From Reichenbachiella agariperforans (GTDB lineage: Bacteria; Bacteroidota; Bacteroidia; Cytophagales; Cyclobacteriaceae): a stretch of 64,000 bases of DNA. Positions within the stretch are counted from its first letter, which is position 1. Each line of letters begins with the position of its first letter. Under the pieces are notes generated by a model. It was given only the letters and a program-made list of their open reading frames with translations, made no database searches and was not told where the DNA came from. Positions 1 through 7,479 of this stretch are shown piece after piece. The position numbers and the translations under genes were made by a program. The stretch spans positions 62,001-126,000 of the forward strand of contig NZ_FRAA01000007.1 of the NCBI RefSeq assembly GCF_900142205.1. Direction: 5' to 3'.

Positions 1-320
1 ATTCTTTTTAGGTCTGACGACAAAATAGCTTCGACCTGTGAGACCAAACTAGTACAAGCTCCTCAGATATCCCAGACCATTTTCTCATTTAGACCCAATC
101 AGTTTAGACTTATCTTGATTTGCTTCTTGCGGTCTGCAGTTACTCCGTTTTGGAGTGTACAAACCTGTGCGATTTATGCCTTGTGCCGTGTCAATAATTG
201 TCTACCTTTTAGGATAAGAAAAAAAGACGGGAAAAAGCGAAAAAATTCGTCTCAATATTCATTCGAAAAAAACGAATCTCCGTATGCATGCTGCCATGTA
301 TATGGTGTTAGCATAAACAC
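1..320. other. Intergenic or upstream region, no gene recognised
   Basis: I see no convincing gene here. The only open frame (115-324) gives a low-complexity, basic peptide without a recognisable family and runs into the start of the PLP-enzyme gene. The stretch is A/T-rich next to that gene and presumably carries the promoter of the three-gene operon that follows. No clear terminator, RNA gene or repeat was found, and the left end is cut by the window. Confidence 0.4.
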
Positions 321-1388
321 ATGAAAACGGAAAAAAAACCAGACCCCAACTTCTTACAAAAAGCCATCTCACCAGAGTCCAAAAAGCTCAGTGAAATGGT
401 CAAGGACACCTCCTTGTCGCTGCTGGATCGGATCGAGTCCTTTGAGGACATTATCAACTTAGAAGTGGGAGATACCTCTCTGTCTCGTGCCCGAAACATC
501 GAGCGGGAGACGGGTTTTCGGCAGTTGTTTCTCAAGTTTGAGGGCGGCAATCCGACCGGCACCCAAAAGGACCGCATAGCCTTTGCGCAGTGTCTAGATG
601 CGCTGCGCCGAGGCTATGACACGATCACCGTCGCTACCTGTGGCAACTATGGTGCTTCTGTAGCATTGGCGGCTTATTTGGCAGGTCTGCGCTGTGTGAT
701 TCACATCCCCGAAAACTACCATACCGACCGCATCAGTGAGATGGAGATGGCAGGCGGAGAAGTGCATCGTGTCGTGGGGACCTACGAAGATACCGTACAG
801 GCATCCAGTGAAGCTGCAGCTGCTGAAGGCTGGTATGATGCCAATCCGGGAGGAGCGAACACGGCACTACAGATTATGGCTTATGCCGAGATGGCCAACG
901 AGATCTACGACCAGCTGAGAGACGCGCCCAAGATCATCGCAGTGCCTGTGTCCAACGGTACGCTGCTGGCAGGGATATACCGTGGTTTTGTGAGTCTCTA
1001 CAAGCGAGGCAAAACCTCGCGGGTGCCACTCATGGTGGCTGCTTCGTCTACGCACAAAAACCCCATCGTGTATTCCTTCAAAAAGGGGATGGAAAACTGT
1101 GTAGACCTGCGACCCGAAAAGATCAAGGAGACTGTGGTAAACGAGCCATTGATCAACTGGCACAGTTTCGATGGAGAGGAGGCACTGTACGCCATTCGTC
1201 AGTCCAACGGCAGTGCGCACAACATCAGCGATGAAAAAATGCTGAAAGTGTCCAAACTGCTCAAGGAAAAAGAGGGTTTGCATGTACTGCCCGCCTCGGT
1301 CGCTGGCTTGGTGGCTTTGTTAGAGATAGATGATCAAAAAGAATTAGAACCTGACCGCTATGTGGCGGTCCTTACGAGTAGAAGATGA
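321..1388 (+). CDS. Threonine-synthase-like fold-type II PLP enzyme
   Basis: A 355-residue pyridoxal-phosphate enzyme of the tryptophan-synthase-beta/threonine-synthase fold. The motif EGGNPTGTQKDR (about residues 74-85) is the family's EGxNPTGSxKDR, so K83 should form the Schiff base with PLP. TCGNYGASVA near residue 110 is the substrate/phosphate-binding loop. The length suits a threonine synthase or cysteate-synthase relative, but the exact substrate cannot be read from sequence. The stop overlaps the next start by 4 bp, so the gene is translationally coupled to the DUF1611 and enolase-superfamily genes. That context favours a role in the same amino-acid or D-amino-acid pathway rather than ordinary threonine synthesis, for which thrB/thrA neighbours would be expected. 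The N-terminal ~40 residues are charged and show no export signal, so the enzyme is cytoplasmic. Confidence 0.75.
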   Translation: MKTEKKPDPNFLQKAISPESKKLSEMVKDTSLSLLDRIESFEDIINLEVGDTSLSRARNIERETGFRQLFLKFEGGNPTGTQKDRIAFAQCLDALRRGYDTITVATCGNYGASVALAAYLAGLRCVIHIPENYHTDRISEMEMAGGEVHRVVGTYEDTVQASSEAAAAEGWYDANPGGANTALQIMAYAEMANEIYDQLRDAPKIIAVPVSNGTLLAGIYRGFVSLYKRGKTSRVPLMVAASSTHKNPIVYSFKKGMENCVDLRPEKIKETVVNEPLINWHSFDGEEALYAIRQSNGSAHNISDEKMLKVSKLLKEKEGLHVLPASVAGLVALLEIDDQKELEPDRYVAVLTSRR

Positions 1389-2443
1389 CAAAAATTATAG
1401 ATGGAAATGCTCTGGTCTATTGTGAAGGAGCTTTCAATACACCCAATGGTAAAACGGCACACGGCTTGGTTCGCTTTACGGAGCGCTACAAAGTTCTCGG
1501 TGTGATAGACTCACGGTACGCTGGCCAAGATGCGGGTGAAGTACTGGATGGCAAAAAGAACGGAATCCCTGTTTTTGCGAGTTTTTTAGAGGCACTGGAC
1601 CAAACGGATGGTGCGAAGTATTTCGTCATGGGACTCGCACCGGATGGGGGGAGGCTGCCCGATGCGGCGCGTGCAGATGTGCATGCTGCGGTGAAGAAGC
1701 GACTCAATGTAGACTCGGGCTTGCATGACTTCATGTACAAGGATGCGGAACTCGTCGCGCTGGCTAAGACCAATGGTGTCAAGCTCAGAGACATTCGCCG
1801 TACGCCTGAGCGTGAAGAGCTGCATTTTTTCTCAGGGAAGATAGAAGAGGTTAGCTGCTTGAAGCTGGCAGTGCTAGGGACGGACTCTGCGGTAGGTAAA
1901 CGTACCACGGCATGGATCATCGTGCATGGCCTGCGTCAGGCGGGCAAGAAAGCCGAAATGATAGGGACAGGACAGACGGGCTGGATGCAGGGGGCAAAGT
2001 ACTCGATGGTGATGGATTCGTTGATCAACGATTTCGTATCGGGAGAGATCGAGCATGCTGTACATAGTGCTTGGAAAAACGAGCAGCCTGATGCGATTGT
2101 GATCGAGGGGCAGGGGAGCTTGATGAATCCAGCCTACCCCGGTGGGTTTGAGATACTCGCAGCAGGTAGACCGGACTTTGTGATCCTACAGCATGCACCA
2201 CGACGACTGGAGTATGATGGCTTTCCTGGTTATCCGATTCAGCCGATTCGCGAGCAGATCGCAGCGATAGAGATGATCTCTGGCAAGAAGGTCTTGGCGA
2301 TCACACTCAACCATGAGGACATGGACAAGGCCGACATAGCAAGCGAATGTGCGAAGATCACTGCCGAGACAGGACTACTGTGTACCGATGTATTGCAGGA
2401 TGGTCCTGAAGCGCTCGTGTCTCTAATCATGCAACAACTGTGA
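1385..2443 (+). CDS. dgcN: DUF1611 family P-loop protein, DgcN-like
   Basis: A 352-residue DUF1611 protein. A nucleotide-binding loop GTDSAVGKRT is visible at about residues 165-174. It is followed by GTGQTGWMQGA and by EGQGSLMNPAYPG, which are hallmarks of the family. In marine proteobacteria DUF1611 protein DgcN works with the racemase DgcA in D-glutamate catabolism, acting as an N-acetyltransferase on D-Glu (established for those organisms, inferred here). The pairing with an enolase-superfamily epimerase directly downstream supports this reading. The start overlaps the upstream PLP enzyme by 4 bp and the stop overlaps the downstream GTG start by 4 bp, a tight three-gene operon. The symbol is assigned by family and context, so it should be treated as provisional. 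Confidence 0.7.
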   Translation: MTKIIDGNALVYCEGAFNTPNGKTAHGLVRFTERYKVLGVIDSRYAGQDAGEVLDGKKNGIPVFASFLEALDQTDGAKYFVMGLAPDGGRLPDAARADVHAAVKKRLNVDSGLHDFMYKDAELVALAKTNGVKLRDIRRTPEREELHFFSGKIEEVSCLKLAVLGTDSAVGKRTTAWIIVHGLRQAGKKAEMIGTGQTGWMQGAKYSMVMDSLINDFVSGEIEHAVHSAWKNEQPDAIVIEGQGSLMNPAYPGGFEILAAGRPDFVILQHAPRRLEYDGFPGYPIQPIREQIAAIEMISGKKVLAITLNHEDMDKADIASECAKITAETGLLCTDVLQDGPEALVSLIMQQL

Positions 2444-3504
2444 AAATCACAGGACTAGAATGCTGGCAGGAGAAAATGAAACTGGCAGAGCCCTATACGA
2501 TTGCATACGAAACCATAGACACCACTACCAACGTGTTTATGCGCATAGATACAGATAGGTCGCCGAGCGGTTTTGGCTGTGCGGCACCTGATCTGGAGGT
2601 GACTGGCGAGACGGGGGAGACGGTGATGACTGCTTTTAGAGACATCATCGAGCCGTACCTGTTGGGCAAGGCGCCGTTTACTTACGCTTTGATTTTGGAT
2701 GAACTAAAGACCCTACTTCATGGTCAGCCTGCTGCGCTGACCATGGTAGACATGGCGCTTTTTGATCTCATAGGGAAGAAAACGCAGGAACCCGTCTATC
2801 GACTGCTCGGAGGGTACCGAGATGCGATCCCAACTAGCGTCACGGTCGGGATATTGCCAGTGCAAGAAACACTGGAGAGAGCCAAGGCTTTTATGCAGCA
2901 GGGTTTTTTTATCCTGAAGGTAAAAGGAGGGACGGATGTGGATGAGGATGTCGAGCGGATCATGAAACTCCGCGAGATGGTAGGGCCTGACATGGAGATT
3001 CGTTTTGATGCCAACCAAGGCTACAGTGTCAAAGAGGCGGTGTATTTCATGCACCAAATCCGCTCTGCTAAGATCGAACTGCTAGAACAGCCTACCAAGC
3101 GCGAGGAGGATCACTTGCTAAAGCAGGTGAGTCGCCAAGTGAGTGTACCCGTCATGGCAGACGAGAGCCTGATGGGGTTGGCGGATGTGTTTCATCTCAC
3201 CGCCAACAATAGTACGGATATGATCAATATCAAGCTCATGAAAGCAGGCGGTATCATGGAGGGGATTCGGATCAATGCGGTAGCTATGGCCGCCAATGTG
3301 GAGACGATGGTGGGCTGCATGGATGAGTCAGCGATGGGGATATCAGCGGGACTGCACTTTGCACTTGCTCGCCCTAATATTCTTTATGCAGATTTGGATG
3401 GTCACTTTGACCTGATCGATGATCCTTTTGCTGCCATGGTGCGCTGCGAGAAAGGGGTGCTATATCCTAGCGATCGACCGGGATTTGGTTGGGAAGGAAA
3501 ATGA
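2440..3504 (+). CDS. dgcA: Enolase-superfamily racemase/dipeptide epimerase, DgcA-like
   Basis: A 354-residue member of the muconate-lactonizing/dipeptide-epimerase branch of the enolase superfamily. The catalytic KxK motif is K160/K162 (in ILKVKGG). Metal ligands are D190 (RFDANQGY), E216 (ELLEQP) and D241 (MADES). The second catalytic lysine is K265 in INIKLMKAGG. The C-terminal DLDGHFDLIDDP is typical of L-Ala-D/L-Glu epimerases and of DgcA N-acetyl-D-glutamate racemases. The gene starts with GTG, which overlaps the DgcN stop. The neighbour favours N-acyl-glutamate racemisation, and dipeptide epimerisation in peptidoglycan recycling is the main alternative. All catalytic residues are present, so the enzyme should be active, and it is cytoplasmic. 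Confidence 0.75.
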   Translation: MKITGLECWQEKMKLAEPYTIAYETIDTTTNVFMRIDTDRSPSGFGCAAPDLEVTGETGETVMTAFRDIIEPYLLGKAPFTYALILDELKTLLHGQPAALTMVDMALFDLIGKKTQEPVYRLLGGYRDAIPTSVTVGILPVQETLERAKAFMQQGFFILKVKGGTDVDEDVERIMKLREMVGPDMEIRFDANQGYSVKEAVYFMHQIRSAKIELLEQPTKREEDHLLKQVSRQVSVPVMADESLMGLADVFHLTANNSTDMINIKLMKAGGIMEGIRINAVAMAANVETMVGCMDESAMGISAGLHFALARPNILYADLDGHFDLIDDPFAAMVRCEKGVLYPSDRPGFGWEGK

Positions 3505-3512
3505 GGGTTTTG

Positions 3513-4517
3513 TTAGACAATAGAGGATAGCTGATCCAGTTGATCATCGCTAAAATCTAAATGCGTCACGAGTCGGATATGGCCTTTGCCAAAGGGAACT
3601 GCCAGCAGTCCCTTGGCTTTCCAGTCTTCCAGCAATGCTTTTTCATTTGTCTCCTTGTTCAGCTGTAGGATCACAATGTTGGTGCCTGCATACAAAACCC
3701 TGTCTACATAACTTTTAGATTCAAATAGTGCAGCCAATGTTGCAGCACGGTGATGGTCTTCTTTGATTCGGTCGACATGATGAGCTAATGCATAGCGTCC
3801 AGCTGCTGCGAGATATCCAGCCTGCCGCATCGCACCACCGAGCATTTTTCTAACTCTTTTGGCCTGTTTTATCAGCTTTTCGCTTCCTAGCAAAACAGAA
3901 CCGACGGGAGCTCCCAGTCCTTTGGAGAGACAGATCGAGAGCGTGTCAAAGAGCTGTCCTATCTCAGTAGGAGATTCGTCTGTCACAGCGAGTGCATTGA
4001 AGAGTCGTGCTCCGTCTAGATGCATATTGATTTGATGGTCAGCAGCTACTTGAGCGATGGCTTTGATTTCGTGGAGGTTCCAGATACTGCCACCGCCTTT
4101 GTTGGAGGTGTTTTCGATAGAGATGAGTGTAGATTTCGGGAAGTGAATGTCATCTGCATTGATGTTGTCACGGACTTGCTCCGCGTTGAATCTACCTTGA
4201 TCCCCCTCTAGCATTCGCAGTGATACACCTGCATTGAAGGCAGCGCCACCTCCCTCGTAGTGATAGATGTGTGAGGTGCTGTCGCAGATGACCTGGTCAC
4301 CAGGCTGGGTGTGGATTTTTACAGCGATTTGATTGGCCATCGTACCCGAAGCGCAGAAGATCCCAGCCTCCTTGCCGAACATGCCAGCGAGACGTTGTTC
4401 TAGTGCGCTGACAGTTGGGTCTTCTCCGAATACATCATCGCCTACTTCAGCGGTCATCATGGCTTCTAGCATGGCAGGAGTAGGGCGGGTGACTGTATCG
4501 CTTCTTAGATCAATCAT
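3513..4517 (-). CDS. ltaE: Low-specificity L-threonine aldolase
   Basis: A 334-residue fold-type I PLP enzyme that cleaves L-threonine or L-allo-threonine to glycine and acetaldehyde. The N-terminus MIDLRSDTVTRPTPAM is diagnostic, followed by GDDVFGEDPT. HLDGAR places D168 for the pyridine nitrogen of PLP, and SICLSKGLGAPVGS places the Schiff-base lysine at K199. The length is normal for the family and no residue appears missing. It is convergent with the dgc operon, only 8 bp from the racemase stop, and lies just downstream of the acyltransferase gene on the same strand. The two are 3 bp apart, so they are probably co-transcribed. Confidence 0.93.
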   Translation of the reverse strand: MIDLRSDTVTRPTPAMLEAMMTAEVGDDVFGEDPTVSALEQRLAGMFGKEAGIFCASGTMANQIAVKIHTQPGDQVICDSTSHIYHYEGGGAAFNAGVSLRMLEGDQGRFNAEQVRDNINADDIHFPKSTLISIENTSNKGGGSIWNLHEIKAIAQVAADHQINMHLDGARLFNALAVTDESPTEIGQLFDTLSICLSKGLGAPVGSVLLGSEKLIKQAKRVRKMLGGAMRQAGYLAAAGRYALAHHVDRIKEDHHRAATLAALFESKSYVDRVLYAGTNIVILQLNKETNEKALLEDWKAKGLLAVPFGKGHIRLVTHLDFSDDQLDQLSSIV

Positions 4518-4520
4518 GTT

Positions 4521-5294
4521 TTATTTGACCGGGTGAGGTGTGAGATTATTGAGTGTGTTGAGTTCGGTTTGGATGAGGTTATAGACTTCATTTTGAAAGT
4601 CTTTGAGGTTGTCCAAAGTGTATTTTCGTGGGTCGATCGGTTCGTGAATGACCACTCTGCATTTTCTCCGTCTAAAAAAGTACTTTCCATCCGTAGGGAA
4701 CATGTGCCAGTTGTCAGCGAGGGTGACAGGCACGACCATGGCACCTGTCTCTACGGCCATGCGAAACGCTCCTTCTTTGAATGTATGCATCTGGGGAGGT
4801 TGACTGCTTTTGATTCCTCCTTCGGGGAAGACGGCTAACGAAAAACCCTTGGCGAGTGCATCGATACTTTGTTGGTAGGTTGCATAGCGCTGTCTCATTT
4901 TGGACCTGTCCACAGTGATGTGAAAGGCCTTGAACATATAGCCGAAGAAAGGAACTTTAGCAATAGAAATCTTCCCAACGAACTTGAACGGGATCGGTAC
5001 AAAGGGCAGAATCGCAACATCCAAGAACGAAAAATGGTTAGGGCAGAGGATGTAACTAGTCGATTTGTCAAAGTCAGTTTTTTGAGTGATCTCCATTCTG
5101 ACGCCAATGAGGAAAAAGAAGATATGCGCCCAGTAATGATTGAGTATCAGTCCAAACTTTGGGCGATTAAATTTGTCAGCAAATACGAATAATGGAAACA
5201 ACAAAGTGAAAGTCGCTACAAATAAAAGGATGCAATACGCTCCATAGATTCTTAAGATCAATTTCCAAAACCAAGTATTTTTAAAATGCTTCAT
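4521..5294 (-). CDS. plsC: 1-acyl-sn-glycerol-3-phosphate acyltransferase (PlsC-like)
   Basis: A 257-residue membrane-associated acyltransferase of phospholipid synthesis, transferring an acyl chain to lysophosphatidic acid. The catalytic HxxxxD motif is NHFSFLD (H87, D92), and the substrate-binding FPEGG motif lies at residues 156-160. One or two hydrophobic helices occupy residues 10-38 and about 52-64. The gene sits between era and the threonine aldolase on the minus strand with 3 bp to the aldolase and about 21 bp to era, an arrangement suggesting one transcript. The exact acyl acceptor (phospholipid, or ornithine-lipid in the OlsA branch) cannot be decided from sequence. Confidence 0.85.
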   Translation of the reverse strand: MKHFKNTWFWKLILRIYGAYCILLFVATFTLLFPLFVFADKFNRPKFGLILNHYWAHIFFFLIGVRMEITQKTDFDKSTSYILCPNHFSFLDVAILPFVPIPFKFVGKISIAKVPFFGYMFKAFHITVDRSKMRQRYATYQQSIDALAKGFSLAVFPEGGIKSSQPPQMHTFKEGAFRMAVETGAMVVPVTLADNWHMFPTDGKYFFRRRKCRVVIHEPIDPRKYTLDNLKDFQNEVYNLIQTELNTLNNLTPHPVK

Positions 5295-5315
5295 ATATTC
5301 CTAGACTTTGCTTGA

Positions 5316-6206
5316 TTATCCTTTGTATCCGAACCTTTTCAGACTTCTGTCTTTCTTTCTCCAATCCGCTTCTACTTTGACAAAAGTCTCTATAAAAACT
5401 TTTTTGCCAAAGAACTTCTCCAATTGCAAACGAGACTCAATTCCTACCTTTTTGATGGCTTCTCCACCTTTGCCAATGATAATCCCTTTTTGTGATTTTC
5501 GTTCGACGATGATTTCTGCTCTGAGTCGTATGATATCCTCTTCTTCTTCGAACGAAGTGATCTCTACCTCCGAACTATAGGGGACCTCTTGTTTGTAGAT
5601 TTTGAAAATTTGTTCTCTAACGATTTCAGATGCGAAAAAGCGCTCCGGCTTGTCTGTCAGTGTGTCTTGTGGAAAATAAGGAGGGTGTAAAGGTAGTAAT
5701 TCCAGTATTCGAGCAAAGAGAACATCTACGTTAGTTTTAGTCAGCGCAGATAGTGTAAGTATTTCGATATCTGGATGGATTAACTCCCAGTAGTCGATTT
5801 TGTCTTTGAGGCGCGAGCCTTTGTTGAGGTCAGTTTTATTGATGACGAATATGACTGGTGTACCGCTATTAATGACACGTTCGAGTACTTCTTCGTCTTC
5901 ATCTTGTTTCTCCATCAGATCTACGACATAGAGCACTAGGTCTGCATCTTCGAGAGATGAAGAGACGAAGCTCATCATAGACTTTTGCAGTGAGTACTGT
6001 GGCTTGAGTAGACCCGGTGTGTCAGAGTACACAATCTGAAAATTGTCACCAGTCAGCACACCCATAATTCTGTGTCTGGTAGTCTGTGCCTTTGAAGTAA
6101 TAATGGATAAATTATCACCTACTAGTGCGTTCATTAATGTTGATTTTCCAGCGTTTGGTTTGCCTATTATGCTTACAAAGCCAGATTTAAAATTTGTTTC
6201 CTCCAT
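5316..6206 (-). CDS. era: GTPase Era
   Basis: A 296-residue essential Ras-like GTPase that binds the 3' end of 16S rRNA and helps assemble the 30S subunit. G1 is GKPNAGKST (residues 15-23), G3 is DTPG (62-65) and G4 is NKTD (123-126). The C-terminal KH domain is marked by GIIIGKGGEAIKKVG, followed by the FVKVEADWRKK tail typical of Era. Length and domain order are complete. It is divergent from the initiator tRNA gene, with about 90 bp between them that must carry both promoters. Confidence 0.97.
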   Translation of the reverse strand: MEETNFKSGFVSIIGKPNAGKSTLMNALVGDNLSIITSKAQTTRHRIMGVLTGDNFQIVYSDTPGLLKPQYSLQKSMMSFVSSSLEDADLVLYVVDLMEKQDEDEEVLERVINSGTPVIFVINKTDLNKGSRLKDKIDYWELIHPDIEILTLSALTKTNVDVLFARILELLPLHPPYFPQDTLTDKPERFFASEIVREQIFKIYKQEVPYSSEVEITSFEEEEDIIRLRAEIIVERKSQKGIIIGKGGEAIKKVGIESRLQLEKFFGKKVFIETFVKVEADWRKKDRSLKRFGYKG

Positions 6207-6296
6207 GTCAATAAAATATTAACAAAGGTACTTGCTTTTTGCGAAAGTGCTTCTTACTTTTGCAACGCGATTCACAAAAAAGGTGGTCGAAAACGG

Positions 6297-6369
<73 letters not shown>

Positions 6370-6375
6370 CTAAGC

Positions 6376-6406
6376 AAAAAAGGTCAACAATAGTTGACCT
6401 TTTTTT
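6376..6406 (+). terminator. Rho-independent terminator of the tRNA gene
   Basis: An 8-bp perfect stem (AGGTCAAC at 6381-6388 with GTTGACCT at 6393-6400) with a 4-nt loop, flanked by an A run before and a run of Ts after. It lies 12 bp after the tRNA acceptor end and should end its transcript. The symmetric A/T flanks allow bidirectional function. Confidence 0.85.
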
Positions 6407-6722
6407 ATGCCCAAAATTCATAGATCACTTCGTGATTCAAGATTCATTGTTCGAAATTCATTATTGTTTTTCGTGAATAACCATCTCTTATAAGTCCTTG
6501 AGGTTAGTTTGAATGATTGGAATAAAAAATATTGAACCTGACTACCTAGTTTATCCCCCCAACTTTACAGACTGGTCTGAAATCAGAAGTCTAGTTCTAA
6601 AGTTGCCTAAGCAAAAAACTCTTCCTCTTTCCAAATAGCTAAACTTTGGATTTCTTTCGGAACCCCACACTATTAAGACAGCTCTTTAAACTTTCTCTAA
6701 ATCATAGTATCAATATTATAAA

Positions 6723-6737
6723 CGCAACATTATTGCT
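6723..6737. promoter_or_regulatory. Fur/Zur-like operator half-matching box 1 (peptide gene)
   Basis: CGCAACATTATTGCT is a 7-1-7 imperfect inverted repeat (5 of 7 positions pair). It matches the box at 6762-6776 and two boxes before the TonB receptor gene. Its distance to the peptide start is about 100 bp. Confidence 0.45.
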
Positions 6738-6761
6738 TTTGTAATATTCTTTCATTAAATA

Positions 6762-6776
6762 TGCAACACTGTTGCG
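6762..6776. promoter_or_regulatory. Fur/Zur-like operator box 2 (peptide gene)
   Basis: TGCAACACTGTTGCG is a 7-1-7 inverted repeat with 6 of 7 positions pairing. The architecture is that of Fur-superfamily operators, and a Fur/Zur-type regulator is encoded at 19265-19690. Two similar boxes recur upstream of the receptor gene, which makes chance less likely. Confidence 0.6.
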
Positions 6777-6838
6777 ATAGTAGAGGGCAAGCCGAAAACC
6801 TCAAAATAGAGTAGGCGTCATTCTAAATTTTATCAGTT

Positions 6839-6949
6839 ATGAAAACCAACAAAGAAGCTTTGATTGCACAAATTTTGGTAAGCAAAGCAGCAAACCCTGT
6901 TGGAGGTACGCACTGTAGTGGCGGTGGCCACTGTACTTCTACTTTGTAA
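6839..6949 (+). CDS. Putative RiPP precursor peptide, His-Cys-rich
   Basis: A 36-residue peptide, too short for usual gene calling. The first ~20 residues (MKTNKEALIAQILVSKAANP) look like a helical leader. A Gly-Gly pair at 22-23 is followed by the 13-residue tail THCSGGGHCTSTL, which holds two His-Cys pairs (H25-C26, H31-C32), three consecutive glycines and Ser/Thr residues. Leader, GG site and Cys/Ser/Thr-rich tail are the usual signs of a ribosomally made, modified peptide. The HC-x4-HC spacing would suit Zn or Cu binding. Two boxes of Fur/Zur type lie upstream, and seven or more genes follow on the same strand. No family is recognised. The function is inferred from composition and context, and a small non-modified metal-binding peptide is the alternative. 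Confidence 0.6.
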   Translation: MKTNKEALIAQILVSKAANPVGGTHCSGGGHCTSTL

Positions 6950-7002
6950 TCACAATATGCAGTAGTGTGAGAATCATACTACTGCTACTTAAATATTCTA
7001 AT

Positions 7003-7479
7003 ATGGGAGGTTTAGAAAAAATACGGTTAGACAGACTTCTTGATTATAATGACGAAAATGTGATTTCTAGATTCACTGATACGTTTGATGTGAGTAATGA
7101 AGAGGCAGAGGATATTTTAAAGGAAACGCTTAAGTTTCTTTATATCTGTCATATTCCAGGTGTTTTTATTTCCGATGACATACTGATGTTGGATGAAATG
7201 TGGCACAATATGATCTTGTTTACACCAGAGTATCACAGGTTTTCACAAGAGTATTTCTCTAAATACCTTCATCACTTACCCGCAAAAAAGTCGGAAAAGG
7301 AAGAGAGAAAGTGGGTACTTCAGCAGAAACCTGAAAATGCTAAGCAAGAGTATCTTGACAAATTGCAAGTACTTATTTCCATTACCTATGATCATTTAGG
7401 TGAAGAAACTGTAAAGAAATGGTTTCAGGAGTACCCCCAAAAATACAGTAAAGAGAAAATTAAAGCGTTAAGAAAATGA
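7003..7479 (+). CDS. GRDP-like protein with WH/HH motif, possible peptide-modifying protein
   Basis: A protein of 158 residues. A longer frame from a GTG at 6967 exists, but the ATG at 7003 gives a more normal N-terminus. The motif D64-E-x-W-H68-N-x-I-L-F-T-P-E-Y (64-77) with Y88-L-H-H-L-P further on resembles the WHxxILxTxxYxxFCxxxFxxFxHHxP signature of glycine-rich-domain-containing (GRDP-like) proteins. Three histidines (68, 90, 91) and an acidic pair could bind a metal. The rest is helical and charged, and there is no signal peptide. The stop overlaps the next start by 4 bp. The position between a precursor-like peptide and an RRE-like protein suggests a role in maturation, but the biochemical function of this domain is not known to me. 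Confidence 0.55.
   Translation: MGGLEKIRLDRLLDYNDENVISRFTDTFDVSNEEAEDILKETLKFLYICHIPGVFISDDILMLDEMWHNMILFTPEYHRFSQEYFSKYLHHLPAKKSEKEERKWVLQQKPENAKQEYLDKLQVLISITYDHLGEETVKKWFQEYPQKYSKEKIKALRK

Larger units (their letters stand above)
6407..6838. other. Intergenic region before the peptide cassette
   Basis: About 430 bp without a gene I can support. It is A/T-rich, contains a small hairpin (ATCAC-TTC-GTGAT near 6424-6436), and one short open frame (6513-6638, 41 codons) with no family resemblance. Its right third carries two Fur/Zur-like inverted repeats listed separately. It should contain the promoter for the peptide gene at 6839. No match to the Bacteroidota -7 consensus TAnnTTTG is clear here. 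Confidence 0.5.

Noticed and set aside
115-324. 69-codon open frame at the left end
   Set aside because: Composition is unlike a protein, no family resemblance, and it overlaps the start of a well-supported gene.
6513-6638. 41-codon open frame in the tRNA-peptide intergenic region
   Set aside because: Looks partly protein-like but has no leader, motif or conserved neighbour link. Chance is the simpler explanation.
6967-7002. GTG-started N-terminal extension of the GRDP-like protein
   Set aside because: The extra 12 residues are hydrophobic and unlike the rest. The ATG at 7003 is preferred.
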